From contig DIHK01000020.1 of NCBI GenBank assembly GCA_002420115.1, positions 60,345 through 86,138 of the forward strand: a DNA stretch of 25,794 bases. The letters are read 5' to 3'. Below the pieces are notes generated by a model that saw only the letters and a list, made by a program, of their open reading frames with translations, was not told the DNA's origin and did not search any database. Shown here one piece after another: positions 14,450 to 21,899 of the stretch. The first letter of the stretch is position 1, and each line of letters opens with the position of its first letter. Origin of the DNA: Nitrospira sp. UBA5698. Its GTDB lineage: Bacteria; Nitrospirota; Nitrospiria; Nitrospirales; Nitrospiraceae. The position numbers and the translations under genes were made by a program.

Positions 14450-15694
14450 ATGAGACAGGTGTTGGGGAGTATGGCGGTGTTCTGCCTCTTCATCGCTTGG
14501 GGAGCTGCCGTGTATGCTGCCGGTGCTGGGGATCAGGAATTCTCCAAGGGGGAGAGCCTATTGAAAAACAAACAGTATGCCGAGGCACGGTCGGTGTTGG
14601 AGGTCGGTATCCAGAAAGATCCGTCCAATATCCAGGCACATTTCAACCTTGCCGAAGCCTGCCGGGCCCTAGAGGCTTGGATCTGCGCGGAGGACCATTA
14701 CGAGACCGCACTGGATCTGGATGCTAAGTCCGGGCGCACAACATCCTATTTACCCAAGACCAAAGCGAAGGTCTGGCGGTTACGAGAGGAAACAACGGCT
14801 TGGAGGCTCCTGCACGAAGCGAAAGCGTTGGTGGCTGCTGGAAAGATGAAGCAAGCCCAGGAGACGCTGGAAAGCGCGCATGAAATGGGCCTGACCACTG
14901 AGCAGCAGGTTCTTCACCAACAGCTCCAGGCCAAACTTCCACGGTCTCTGTCTGGGGCGAAGAAACAAGTCCCTGCCGGGGCGTCCGGAGGAATGGGAGA
15001 GGCTGAAAATCTCGATCTGCAGATGGTGCTGGTTCCGGCAGGGACATTCACACGGGGAAGCACACTCGGAGATGATGAAAAGCCGGTGCGGCAGATCTAT
15101 CTCAACGCGTTCCGGATCGACAAGTATGAAGTGACAGTTGGGCAATACGCCAGGTATTTGGAAGCCACGGAAATGGAGGAGCCGCCGGACTGGAGCGTCA
15201 TGAATCAACCACAACATCTGAGACGTCCGGTCGTCAATGTCAGTTGGGAGGATGCGGTCAACTACTGCAAATGGGCCGGTAAGCGTCTGCCGACTGAAGC
15301 AGAATGGGAAAAGGCCGCAAGGGGAACCGATGGACGGATCTATCCCTGGGGCAATGAAGCCCCGACCAGACTCCACGCCAATTATGGACGAAAGGATTGG
15401 GATGACCATCTGGCTTTGTCCCCGGTCGGATCGTTCGAGGCAGGGAAGAGCCCTTACGGCATCTATGACATGGCCGGGAATGCCTGGGAGTGGGTGTTCG
15501 ATTGGTACGGGCTCGATTCTTATAAGAAAGGTCCGGAGAAGAACCCCATCGGCCCGGCAAAAGGCGATGAGAAGGTCGTACGCGGAGGCTCCTGGCTGTA
15601 CGTGTCGGACTTTCTGCGGTCTGCCCATCGATTCAATGCGCAACCGATGAACCGACAGTTCGGCTATGGGTTTCGGTGTGCAAGAACGCCGTAA
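14450..15694 (+). CDS. Exported TPR + FGE-sulfatase-fold protein
   Basis: A 414-residue protein with signal peptide (1-24), two to three TPR-like helical repeats ('GESLLKNKQYAEARSVLEVG', then 'AHFNLAEACRALEAWICAED'; about 30-165) and, from about 185, a formylglycine-generating-enzyme-like domain: 'MVLVPAGTFTRGS', 'DKYEVTVGQYARYL', 'VVNVSWEDAVNYCKWAGKRL', 'PTEAEWEKAARG', 'YGIYDMAGNAWEWV', 'VVRGGSW' and 'GYGFRCAR'. The cysteine pair used by true FGE near the C-terminus is absent; the segment between 'RGGSW' and 'GFRCAR' has no cysteine. So it is probably a non-catalytic member, perhaps a binding or scaffold protein in the periplasm. A very strong purine-rich ribosome binding site precedes the ATG at 14450. 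Confidence 0.88.
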   Translation: MRQVLGSMAVFCLFIAWGAAVYAAGAGDQEFSKGESLLKNKQYAEARSVLEVGIQKDPSNIQAHFNLAEACRALEAWICAEDHYETALDLDAKSGRTTSYLPKTKAKVWRLREETTAWRLLHEAKALVAAGKMKQAQETLESAHEMGLTTEQQVLHQQLQAKLPRSLSGAKKQVPAGASGGMGEAENLDLQMVLVPAGTFTRGSTLGDDEKPVRQIYLNAFRIDKYEVTVGQYARYLEATEMEEPPDWSVMNQPQHLRRPVVNVSWEDAVNYCKWAGKRLPTEAEWEKAARGTDGRIYPWGNEAPTRLHANYGRKDWDDHLALSPVGSFEAGKSPYGIYDMAGNAWEWVFDWYGLDSYKKGPEKNPIGPAKGDEKVVRGGSWLYVSDFLRSAHRFNAQPMNRQFGYGFRCARTP

Positions 15695-15744
15695 CCGTTT
15701 GGCGGAGAGTTCGTGGCACTCGAATGAGTCGTCGCAGAAGCGGC

Positions 15745-16197
15745 TCAGCGATATTTCGCGAAGCAAATGAGATCGAGATGATCGTAGTGATTGGGCAGGA
15801 TGGTCTCGGCCTTGTACCCAAGGTTCAGAAAGAACTGAATATTGCGAGCTGTGCGCAACATGGTGCAGGCGTAGAGCTTGTGCGCATCGGTCACGACCCG
15901 CTCGATCTCGCGTATCAGGGCTTTGCCGACTCCTTGGTGCTGGTGGCTGGGATTCACAGAGAGCAGGCGGATGACGCACACGCCGGCCACCGTCCAGAAC
16001 CGTACGGAGCCGATGATTGTCCCGTCTTCGACTGCCACGAAGATCTGTTTCTCCCGAGCGTCCGCTTTGAGGTTCTCCGGCGTTTCCGTCGTCCAGCCGC
16101 TCACGGTATGGACCGAGGCATATTCGCCGAAGGCGGACTGTTGCACCTGGAGGATTGCAGGAAAATCTGCTTCGGTCGCTGGTCGAATGTGTACCAC
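15745..16197 (-). CDS. GNAT family N-acetyltransferase
   Basis: A 150-residue single-domain acetyltransferase of the GNAT fold. The N-terminus 'HIRPATEADFPAILQVQQ' is the usual first strand and helix; the acetyl-CoA pyrophosphate loop is 'HQHQGVGKALI' (residues 85-95, Q-x-x-G-x-G/A type); 'TARNIQFFLNLGYKAE' is the C-terminal helix-strand. The start is GTG at 16197, with AGAGG seven bases upstream. It is convergent with the FGE-like gene (50-base gap) and divergent from the macro-domain gene. Its substrate cannot be told from the sequence. Confidence 0.85.
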   Translation of the reverse strand: MVHIRPATEADFPAILQVQQSAFGEYASVHTVSGWTTETPENLKADAREKQIFVAVEDGTIIGSVRFWTVAGVCVIRLLSVNPSHQHQGVGKALIREIERVVTDAHKLYACTMLRTARNIQFFLNLGYKAETILPNHYDHLDLICFAKYR

Positions 16198-16353
16198 GGC
16201 GTGGCCTCTGGCTAGGGGAACAAGATTCGATGTTCATAACGGAATGAAGTGGGATTCGCAAGGGTGCTTGGTCGGTCAAGAGGCATCTACGGCATGAGGC
16301 TGTAGACCTGGCTGTGCCATGCTGTCGAGGTTCATATCATCATGGGAGGTTCT

Positions 16354-16839
16354 ATGCTCAAGGAAGTGGCGGGAGACATTTTACGATCGAAGGCCGAAAT
16401 GGTGGCGCACGGTGTGGCACCGAACGACGGGTTCGCGAACGGTTTGGCGTTGTCTCTGAGGCAACAGTGGCCTGCCATGTATAAGGATTTCAGACATTAT
16501 TGCCAAACATTTACGCCCAAGACCGGTGAATTGTGGGCCTGGGCTGGTGCCGGTGGTGCGCGGATTGTGAGCCTGTTTACCCAAGAACCGGCCCCCAGCC
16601 ATGGGTCTAATCCAGGAAAAGCGACAATCGAAAACGTCAATCATTGTCTCAAAGCCCTCTCGAAGCTGGTGGAAAGTGAGAAGGTCAAGAGCCTCGCTTT
16701 ACCTCGTCTTGCGACAGGAGTGGGCGGTCTTGATTGGAAAGACGTCAAACCGTTGCTTGAGAAGCATCTCGGCCATCTGTCCATCCCGGTCTATGTGTAC
16801 ACGACCTATCAACCGAGTGTACAGGCGAAGGAAGGATGA
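16354..16839 (+). CDS. Macro domain protein
   Basis: A 161-residue stand-alone macro domain. These domains bind ADP-ribose or its derivatives and several remove ADP-ribose from proteins or nucleic acids. Visible marks are 'KEVAGDILRSKAEMVAHGVAPNDGF' (split: strand 1, then the 'AHGVAPND' loop in place of the usual A-N-A-A motif), 'TGELWAWAGAGGARIVSLFTQ', and 'SLALPRLATGVGGLDW', the glycine-rich phosphate loop. The ATG at 16354 is preferred over 16342 because GGGAGGT lies between them at proper distance from the second ATG. It starts a same-strand run with the amidohydrolase (61-base gap) and the acetyltransferase fusion. Confidence 0.85.
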   Translation: MLKEVAGDILRSKAEMVAHGVAPNDGFANGLALSLRQQWPAMYKDFRHYCQTFTPKTGELWAWAGAGGARIVSLFTQEPAPSHGSNPGKATIENVNHCLKALSKLVESEKVKSLALPRLATGVGGLDWKDVKPLLEKHLGHLSIPVYVYTTYQPSVQAKEG

Positions 16840-16880
16840 GGATGTCTCGGCCAGGTGACGACCTCTGCCCGACTGGGCTC

Positions 16881-16901
16881 TGCGCGCGGAGAGAACGCGC
16901 A
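16881..16901 (+). promoter_or_regulatory. Shine-Dalgarno displayed in a small hairpin loop
   Basis: TGCGCG (16881-16886) pairs with CGCGCA (16896-16901), the last base being the A of the amidohydrolase ATG. The nine-base loop CGGAGAGAA contains the GGAGAG ribosome binding site. The stem occupies the start codon edge, so folding could modulate initiation. It may be chance in GC-rich DNA. Confidence 0.3.
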
Positions 16902-18082
16902 TGGCTTTGATTGCACCAGCTCTGTACGACAGATTGGTCGCTCTGCGGCGAGAACTCCATCGGTATCCTGAGCTGAGTAGGCAGGAAGCTCGGACGGCCG
17001 AAGTCATCAGTAGGTTTCTTCAGGACCTTGGCATTCATCACCGCATGAACATCGCGGGCCATGGGGTCGTAGCGGACATTCCCGGGGATTCCGGAGTGCC
17101 CTGCGTCGTGCTGCGAGCCGACACGGACGCACTTCCCATTCAGGAAGAGACCGGTCTCGAGTTCGCGTCGGTTCATAAGGGCGTCATGCATGCGTGTGGA
17201 CATGATGGGCATACCGCCATGTTGCTCGGAGCTGCGGCGCTCCTTTCCCAGGAGAACGACTTGCCGGCGCCGGTGCGGCTGATTTTCCAGCCTGCGGAAG
17301 AACAAGGGACCGGTGCGATCGCTATGATTAAGGAAGGCGTGCTTGACGGCGCCGGCCTGATCTTCGGTGGACATCTGGATCGACATTACCGCCCAGGTAC
17401 CATCGTGGTGAGTGAGGGACCGGTCAATGCGTCGTCGGATAACTTTTCGATTGAGATCATCGGGCAGGGGGCCCATGGCGCAAGGCCACACGAAAGCATC
17501 GATGCCGTGGTGGTGGGAAGCCTCATGATCATGGCGTTGCAGACGATCGTCTCACGTGAGGTCGATCCGGCCCGCCCCTCGGTTGTTTCGGTCGGCCAAT
17601 TTCATGCAGGGACTGCACCGAATGTGATCGCGGGACAGGCCAAGTTGGAAGGGACGGTGAGGGCGCAAGATCCGGCTGTCCGCCGGCAGTTGCTCAACTC
17701 CGTGCGTCGTATCGCCGAATCGATCGCCCAATTACACGGGGCGAAGATCCATGTCACGGTGACGGAAGGTACACCGCCTCTCGTCAACGATGCGGTGATG
17801 GCGGGCCTCGCGCGGCGCGCCGCAATCGAGACAGTGGGGGAGACAAATGTGTTGCCGCTGAAAACGGCGAATATGGGGGCGGAAGATTTCAGCTATTACC
17901 TGGAAAAGATTCCAGGTGCCTACGTCAGATTCGGCAGCCAAGTTCCTGGTCGTGAAGGTTATCCAGCCCATTCCAGCAAGTTCGACTTCGATGAAGAAGC
18001 GCTGGCTGTAGGGGCCGCCTATTATCGGGCCCTCGCCAGAATTGCCGGCCGGCAGTTTCGTCAGCACCTGGCATCCTCCTGA
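16901..18082 (+). CDS. M20 family amidohydrolase (peptidase M20D-like)
   Basis: A 393-residue metal-dependent amidohydrolase of the group that includes hippurate hydrolase, IAA-amino acid hydrolase and N-acyl-amino acid deacylases. Metal and catalytic residues are visible: 'MHACGHDGHT' (96-105), 'PAEEQGTGA' (131-139), 'FGGHLD' (His158) and 'HSSKFDFDEEAL' near the end. The lid domain spans about 180-300 ('GQGAHGARPHESIDAV'). Full length, no signal peptide, so cytoplasmic. GGAGAG lies upstream of the ATG. It is followed after 21 bases by the acetyltransferase fusion, so the two are probably co-transcribed. It removes an acyl group from an amide substrate; which one is unknown. Confidence 0.9.
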   Translation: MALIAPALYDRLVALRRELHRYPELSRQEARTAEVISRFLQDLGIHHRMNIAGHGVVADIPGDSGVPCVVLRADTDALPIQEETGLEFASVHKGVMHACGHDGHTAMLLGAAALLSQENDLPAPVRLIFQPAEEQGTGAIAMIKEGVLDGAGLIFGGHLDRHYRPGTIVVSEGPVNASSDNFSIEIIGQGAHGARPHESIDAVVVGSLMIMALQTIVSREVDPARPSVVSVGQFHAGTAPNVIAGQAKLEGTVRAQDPAVRRQLLNSVRRIAESIAQLHGAKIHVTVTEGTPPLVNDAVMAGLARRAAIETVGETNVLPLKTANMGAEDFSYYLEKIPGAYVRFGSQVPGREGYPAHSSKFDFDEEALAVGAAYYRALARIAGRQFRQHLASS

Positions 18083-18103
18083 TCTGCTGTTAAAGGGGCG
18101 CGC

Positions 18104-19753
18104 ATGATCAGAGTCCGAGAGGCCCGCGAAGAAGATGTCGGCCAGATCCGGGAGATCTTTCTCGCAGTCTACGGCACCGATTATCCGCATCGAGAACTCT
18201 ACGACGAGCTCTGGCTGAAGCGGTCGGTCTTTACGGACGACGCATTGATTCTCGTGGCCGAAGACACAGAGTCGGGACGTGTTGTCGGCACCGCGTCCGT
18301 CTTATTCGATTTCGGAGCGCATTCCGATCTGGTCGGAGAGTTCGGCCGTCTTGCCGTCCATCCGGACTATCGCCGGATGCAGGTCGGAAAGCTGCTCATG
18401 GACAAGCGGCTAGAGGCCATCAAGAACCGTCTGCATGTCGGACTTGTCGTCGCACGTACGGTCCATCCCTATGCGCAACGGATCAGCCTTGCACAGCGAT
18501 TCATTGCCATGGGTTTTCTCCCGCTCAAGCACTTCTTTCGTCATCGCGAGAGCTTTGCCTTGTTGGCTCGATATTTCGGAGACGCCCTCACCTTACGCCG
18601 CAATAATCCGCGCATCATCCCCGAGGCCTATGCCTTGGCCAATCTTGTGATGAGTCAGCCGCCGCTCACACCGGATTTCATTGTGGATGAAGACTCAGCT
18701 TCCTATCCGCCCGGCGGCGATTACCGACTGGAACAGTTGCAAGCCGAGGGCTATCCGGCTCTGCTACGTATTGAACGAGGCCGAGTAAGGAATCGTGAAA
18801 TCTTTGGACCCATGCGATTGGACTACGGCTTCTTCAAGTTGCAAGCCCGCCAGACCAACTACTTTCTGGCTCGTTCTGGTACTCAGGTCGTCGGAGCAGT
18901 CGGCTATACGATGGATTCGGTTGAGCACACCGTACGAGTGTTCGAACTCATTGCGTTGGCTGATGATGTAGTGCGTTTTCTCCTGGGCGAACTTGAGCGG
19001 AAGTGTCGGGAGGATATGGGCATCGAGTACATTGAAATCGATGTCAGTGCCTATGCGCCGCGTATGCAGCGAACGTTGCTCGAGCTGAATTTTCTTCCGG
19101 TCGCCTATGTGCCGGCCATGGTGTTTTATCAGGTCGAACGGCTCGACATCGTGAAAATGGTGCGGCTGAACAAACTACAAGACTTGGGGCCACTTGGTCT
19201 GACCGAGCCCGTTCAAGCCGTGGCCGATGTCGTGATGCGCGGATTTTCGACATGCGTCATCGCGCCTCGTATGGCCCGGGCGATCAAAGAAGTCCCGTTG
19301 TTCCATGGAATGAATACCGAACAGGCGACCAGGTTGGCCGGAGTGTGCACGGTGAAAAACATGCGAAGCGGAGAGCGACTCTTTTCGGAGCATGATCCAA
19401 CCGACCGGCTTTATGTGGTGCTTCAAGGGCAGGTTGCCATCAGCGGCGGACCATCTCCAGCCATCATCGGCGGACCATCTCCAGCCATCATCGGCACCAT
19501 CCACACTGGGGAGACCTGCGGCGAAGTCTCTCTGCTGTCGGCCAGACCTCACTCTGCCACGGCGATGGCAGTGAGTGATATCGAGGTCGCCGAACTCCCT
19601 CGACGAGATCTGGAGGACCTCATTCGACGTCGTCCCGATATCGGCGTGATTATCTACCGCAACTTAGCCGTTGGACTTGGAGACAAGCTTTTGCGCTCCG
19701 GCGAGTGGAAGCGGGATCAGGAGCGAAGTGAAGCTGAGAGCGTATTGCCCTAG
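18104..19753 (+). CDS. Double GNAT fused to C-terminal cyclic-nucleotide-binding domain
   Basis: The 549 residues form three parts. Residues 1-160 are a GNAT domain with the acetyl-CoA loop 'RRMQVGKLLMDKRLE' (first Gly of the loop replaced by Gln). Residues about 205-350 look like a second GNAT copy ('RSGTQVVGAVGYTMDS', then 'AYAPRMQRTLLELNFLP'). Residues about 405-540 are a cNMP-binding domain: 'VPLFHGMNTEQATRLAG', 'GERLFSEHDPTDRLYVVLQGQVAI' (two parts) and the phosphate cassette 'GEVSLLSARPHSAT'. In that cassette the ligand-binding Arg position is His483. Residues 448-463 are a tandem duplication of GGPSPAII. Bacterial cNMP-regulated lysine acetyltransferases are known, with the domains in the opposite order. 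AAAGGGG precedes the ATG. Confidence 0.85.
   Translation: MIRVREAREEDVGQIREIFLAVYGTDYPHRELYDELWLKRSVFTDDALILVAEDTESGRVVGTASVLFDFGAHSDLVGEFGRLAVHPDYRRMQVGKLLMDKRLEAIKNRLHVGLVVARTVHPYAQRISLAQRFIAMGFLPLKHFFRHRESFALLARYFGDALTLRRNNPRIIPEAYALANLVMSQPPLTPDFIVDEDSASYPPGGDYRLEQLQAEGYPALLRIERGRVRNREIFGPMRLDYGFFKLQARQTNYFLARSGTQVVGAVGYTMDSVEHTVRVFELIALADDVVRFLLGELERKCREDMGIEYIEIDVSAYAPRMQRTLLELNFLPVAYVPAMVFYQVERLDIVKMVRLNKLQDLGPLGLTEPVQAVADVVMRGFSTCVIAPRMARAIKEVPLFHGMNTEQATRLAGVCTVKNMRSGERLFSEHDPTDRLYVVLQGQVAISGGPSPAIIGGPSPAIIGTIHTGETCGEVSLLSARPHSATAMAVSDIEVAELPRRDLEDLIRRRPDIGVIIYRNLAVGLGDKLLRSGEWKRDQERSEAESVLP
19445..19492 (+). repeat. Exact 24-base tandem duplication in the cNMP domain
   Basis: Two identical 24-base units (19445-19468 and 19469-19492) start GGCGGACCATCTCCAGCC and each encodes GGPSPAII. 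The duplication is in frame, in a loop between two strands of the cyclic-nucleotide domain. Perfect identity suggests a recent event. Confidence 0.9.
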
Positions 19754-19877
19754 CAGGCTGTTGACAAAGGCCGCCAGCGGCGTTCTCACGTCGCTCAGAG
19801 GCTCAACGTACGGGCCAGAGTACGATTCGCCTCTTTGCTCGCTGCGGCCTTGCTGGACAGCCTTTCTGAACAGCCTG
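19754..19877 (+). repeat. Short inverted-repeat element, copy 1
   Basis: A 124-bp non-coding element with ends CAGGCTGTT and AACAGCCTG; the inverted repeat continues imperfectly for about 25 bases (AAAGGC, CCAGC shared). The body has GCCAGCGGCGTTCT near the left and CTCGCTGCGGCCTTGCTGG near the right. It starts at the base after the TAG of the preceding gene. The left part also belongs to a wider inverted repeat: CTAG-AG-TGTTGACAAA at 19750-19768 faces TTTGTCAACA at 19939-19948. Confidence 0.75.
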
Positions 19878-20006
19878 AGGGCCATCTCGATTCGGTCAGT
19901 CACCGTGAGGGGCGGCCCGTTTGAGGACGGGCGTAGGGTTTGTCAACACACTCCTAGTTTCGCAGTTGCGTTGAGGGTGAGGACACCTCCGTTGGAGAGA
20001 TGGCCG

Positions 20007-20213
20007 TCAGGCAGCCTCATTCCCATATTGACGAAGTTTGGATCCGCCCGATCCCTTTCGCCGCGGAAGGACTTGCTGATTCCGGTGAATGACCTCGTCG
20101 ACGATCATTCCACAGTTGACACAACGCCAGGCATGAACCTCCGAGGACGAACCGGTTTGTACGACGACGCTATCGTCAGAAACTGCGAACCCGTTGCATC
20201 GTTGGCAATTCAT
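20007..20213 (-). CDS. Small zinc-ribbon protein
   Basis: The 68-residue protein has two CxxC pairs, CQRC (3-6) and CVNC (31-34 approx.) in the context 'HAWRCVNCGMIVDEVI', a typical zinc ribbon, followed by a basic tail. It may bind nucleic acid or a protein partner; no function is known. Two adjacent ATGs exist (20216, 20213); the second has the better distance to GGGAGGTGG, a strong ribosome binding site inside the end of the upstream gene. The stop of that gene overlaps these ATGs, so the pair is translationally coupled. Confidence 0.72.
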   Translation of the reverse strand: MNCQRCNGFAVSDDSVVVQTGSSSEVHAWRCVNCGMIVDEVIHRNQQVLPRRKGSGGSKLRQYGNEAA

Positions 20214-20530
20214 CATCCACCTCCCGATCGTGTTTTGAGCCCTATCTGTGGATCTGCTTGTGGAATTCCAGGAGCCGTAGCATGATTCGCCTGTCGCACA
20301 CGGGTCGTTTGCAGCATGGCGATCCCGTCTTGGAGGCCCAGCAAGTATCGCTCGCGAATTTCCGGAGAGCAGAGCCGATAGTCTTCGCTGTGGTCTCGAC
20401 TCATCACGGCATCTCGAAGCCCATCCGCTTCGGCTTGCCAGCTATCTGCTTCTGGCTCGTTGCCGGCTTGTCTCGATCGTTGTCGACACCATTCAATTCG
20501 TGCAGTGATAGGGGGTATCGGCTGTCCCAT
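20213..20530 (-). CDS. Small hypothetical protein coupled to the zinc ribbon
   Basis: A 105-residue soluble protein, starting 'MGQPIPPITARIEWCRQR', with a helix-rich body ('EADSWQAEADGLRDAV', 'SPEIRERYLLGLQDGIAML') and a loose C-terminal tail. I do not recognise it. The start at 20530 has GAAGG nine bases upstream; the frame is open 12 codons further but without support. The TGA overlaps the two ATGs of the zinc-ribbon gene, an arrangement that supports it being a true gene. Confidence 0.5.
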   Translation of the reverse strand: MGQPIPPITARIEWCRQRSRQAGNEPEADSWQAEADGLRDAVMSRDHSEDYRLCSPEIRERYLLGLQDGIAMLQTTRVRQANHATAPGIPQADPQIGLKTRSGGG

Positions 20531-20742
20531 GTGCTTGGCCTTCAGAGTGCAAGTCCTTCTTCTCAAGGCGATGGAGCAAGTTGGGTGCCATGAGAGGCAT
20601 AGACGGAGAGGCTGCTTGGATCACTTCGATGAATGGGTGGATTCGTACGTAAATATAACAGGTTATGACTCTAAGAGCTGTTCAAGCGGCTAGGCTGGCC
20701 GGATCTGGCAGAAGCCGTTCCAAGTGAAGGAGGTGAAGGCAA
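20531..20742. other. Divergent intergenic region
   Basis: No gene seen. The stretch separates the minus-strand small-gene pair from plus-strand features and should contain the promoter of the former. ATGACTCTA occurs here (about 20664) and again at the start of the small ORF at 20743, as an imperfect direct repeat. Confidence 0.3.
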
Positions 20743-20835
20743 ATGACTCTAGTAGTTCAACGTAGCACGAAGAGTCGCTTCGAAACGGTCCGGCCTTTCT
20801 TCGAGAGGCTTCAAACGAACAAACATCCTCTGTAA
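20743..20835 (+). CDS. 30-codon ORF with perfect Shine-Dalgarno
   Basis: AAGGAGGTGA (20727-20736) matches the anti-Shine-Dalgarno of 16S rRNA over ten bases and lies nine bases (from GGAGG) before ATG 20743. The peptide starts MTLVVQRSTKSRFET and is basic, with a possible short helix 'VRPFFERLQ'. No family is recognised. It could be a small regulatory peptide or a leader; the CBS gene begins 213 bases later. Confidence 0.45.
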   Translation: MTLVVQRSTKSRFETVRPFFERLQTNKHPL

Positions 20836-20951
20836 GAGACGGAACATCGCTGTTCATGGAGTGCTGAATGAAACACGGGGCATGGGTTTGACAGGGTGAC
20901 TCCTGTTCCTGAAGGATGTGAAGATGTTGCTATTGAGCAAGGGCGTATTCC

Positions 20952-20981
20952 TTCATAGGGTGATCAGTAATCGGGTATAGT
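20952..20981 (+). promoter_or_regulatory. Possible sigma-70 promoter for the CBS gene
   Basis: TTCATA (20952-20957) and TATAGT (20976-20981) are separated by 18 bases and lie 67 bases before the CBS-domain ATG. The -10 is good, the -35 weak. A better -35 (TTGACA at 20888) has no matching -10. Confidence 0.3.
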
Positions 20982-21048
20982 CGTCATCAGGGAATCCTGA
21001 CAACGATCGTTAGGAATAAACAACCTCATCGTGAGACAAGGAGTTGAG

Positions 21049-21888
21049 ATGGGTGAGCATGGGGGCGGGTTGGTGAAGGAGTTTATGCATCGCTACCTGG
21101 AGGTCGTCTCACCGAAGGCGACGGTGACGGCTGTTGCTGAACGAATGAGCGTCAAGCGGATCGGCTGTCTATTGGTCGAGTCGGATGATCCCACCAGAGG
21201 GCCGATTGGCATTCTGACGGAGACGGACCTTGTGCGGAAAGTTCTGGCCTCGGGATTAGACCCCATGGTGACGACAGCGAATCAGGTGATGGTCAGTCCA
21301 ATTGTGACGATCACGGGGGATCGCACTATGTTGGATGCCAGTCATGTGATGGAAACCAATCATATCCGTCACCTCTGCGTGGCGGAGGCTGGAGAAATTG
21401 TCGGGATCGTCTCCGTGAGGGACCTGGTTCGATCGTTCGTGGATGCGGAGAGCGGCCCAGTCAGCGATCTTGATCAGGTCTATCGTCCGTTGAGCATCCT
21501 GATGGCAACCACACTTGCGACGATTCCGAGTGACGCGGCCCTTCTCACTGCAGCTCAGTTGATGCGCGAGAAGCGGCTTGGATCCTTGTTGACCATGGAG
21601 GCGGGCGAGATTGTCGGCATTGTGACCGAGTGCGATATGGTCCGGAAAGGACTTGCGATCAATCGTGCAGGAGCGCATACGCACATCAGCGCTGTGATGA
21701 GCTCGCCTCTGCTCAGTATTGATGTCAATCGCACGGTCCGTGACGCCAGTAAGGCGATGGCCGAACAGGGTGTGCGACACTTGACCGTGACGGAAAGCGG
21801 AAAGATCATCGGGGTGCTCTCCGTGCGGGATCTCGTGAAAATGGTCTCCGTTCGAGATCGTCCCAGGTTCCTCAGTAAGCCGTCGTAG
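21049..21888 (+). CDS. Four-CBS-domain protein
   Basis: The 279 residues are made of four CBS motifs, that is, two Bateman modules. They start near 'KEFMHRYLEVVSPKATV', 'NQVMVSPIVTITGDRTM', 'LSILMATTLATIPSDAAL' and 'ISAVMSSPLLSIDVNRTV'. Each ends with a 'GI(L/V)(S/T)..D(L/M)V' strand-helix, for example 'GIVSVRDLVRSF' and 'GIVTECDMVRKG'. Such proteins sense adenosine nucleotides or S-adenosylmethionine; no effector domain is attached. AAGGAG lies five bases before the ATG at 21049; a GTG at 21031 is in frame but precedes the ribosome binding site. It is convergent with the AEC permease gene, separated by only 11 bases. Confidence 0.92.
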   Translation: MGEHGGGLVKEFMHRYLEVVSPKATVTAVAERMSVKRIGCLLVESDDPTRGPIGILTETDLVRKVLASGLDPMVTTANQVMVSPIVTITGDRTMLDASHVMETNHIRHLCVAEAGEIVGIVSVRDLVRSFVDAESGPVSDLDQVYRPLSILMATTLATIPSDAALLTAAQLMREKRLGSLLTMEAGEIVGIVTECDMVRKGLAINRAGAHTHISAVMSSPLLSIDVNRTVRDASKAMAEQGVRHLTVTESGKIIGVLSVRDLVKMVSVRDRPRFLSKPS

Positions 21889-21899
21889 GCAAGAGCAGC

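Noticed and set aside
14450..15694. Sulfatase-activating formylglycine-generating enzyme
   Set aside because: The catalytic cysteine pair is absent and no sulfatase gene is nearby.
14780..16279. 499-codon open frame on the minus strand
   Set aside because: It runs antisense to the FGE-like gene, whose many family motifs prove the plus-strand frame, and it overlaps the real GNAT gene in another frame. Its Arg/Ser/His-rich composition is typical of a shadow in GC-rich DNA.
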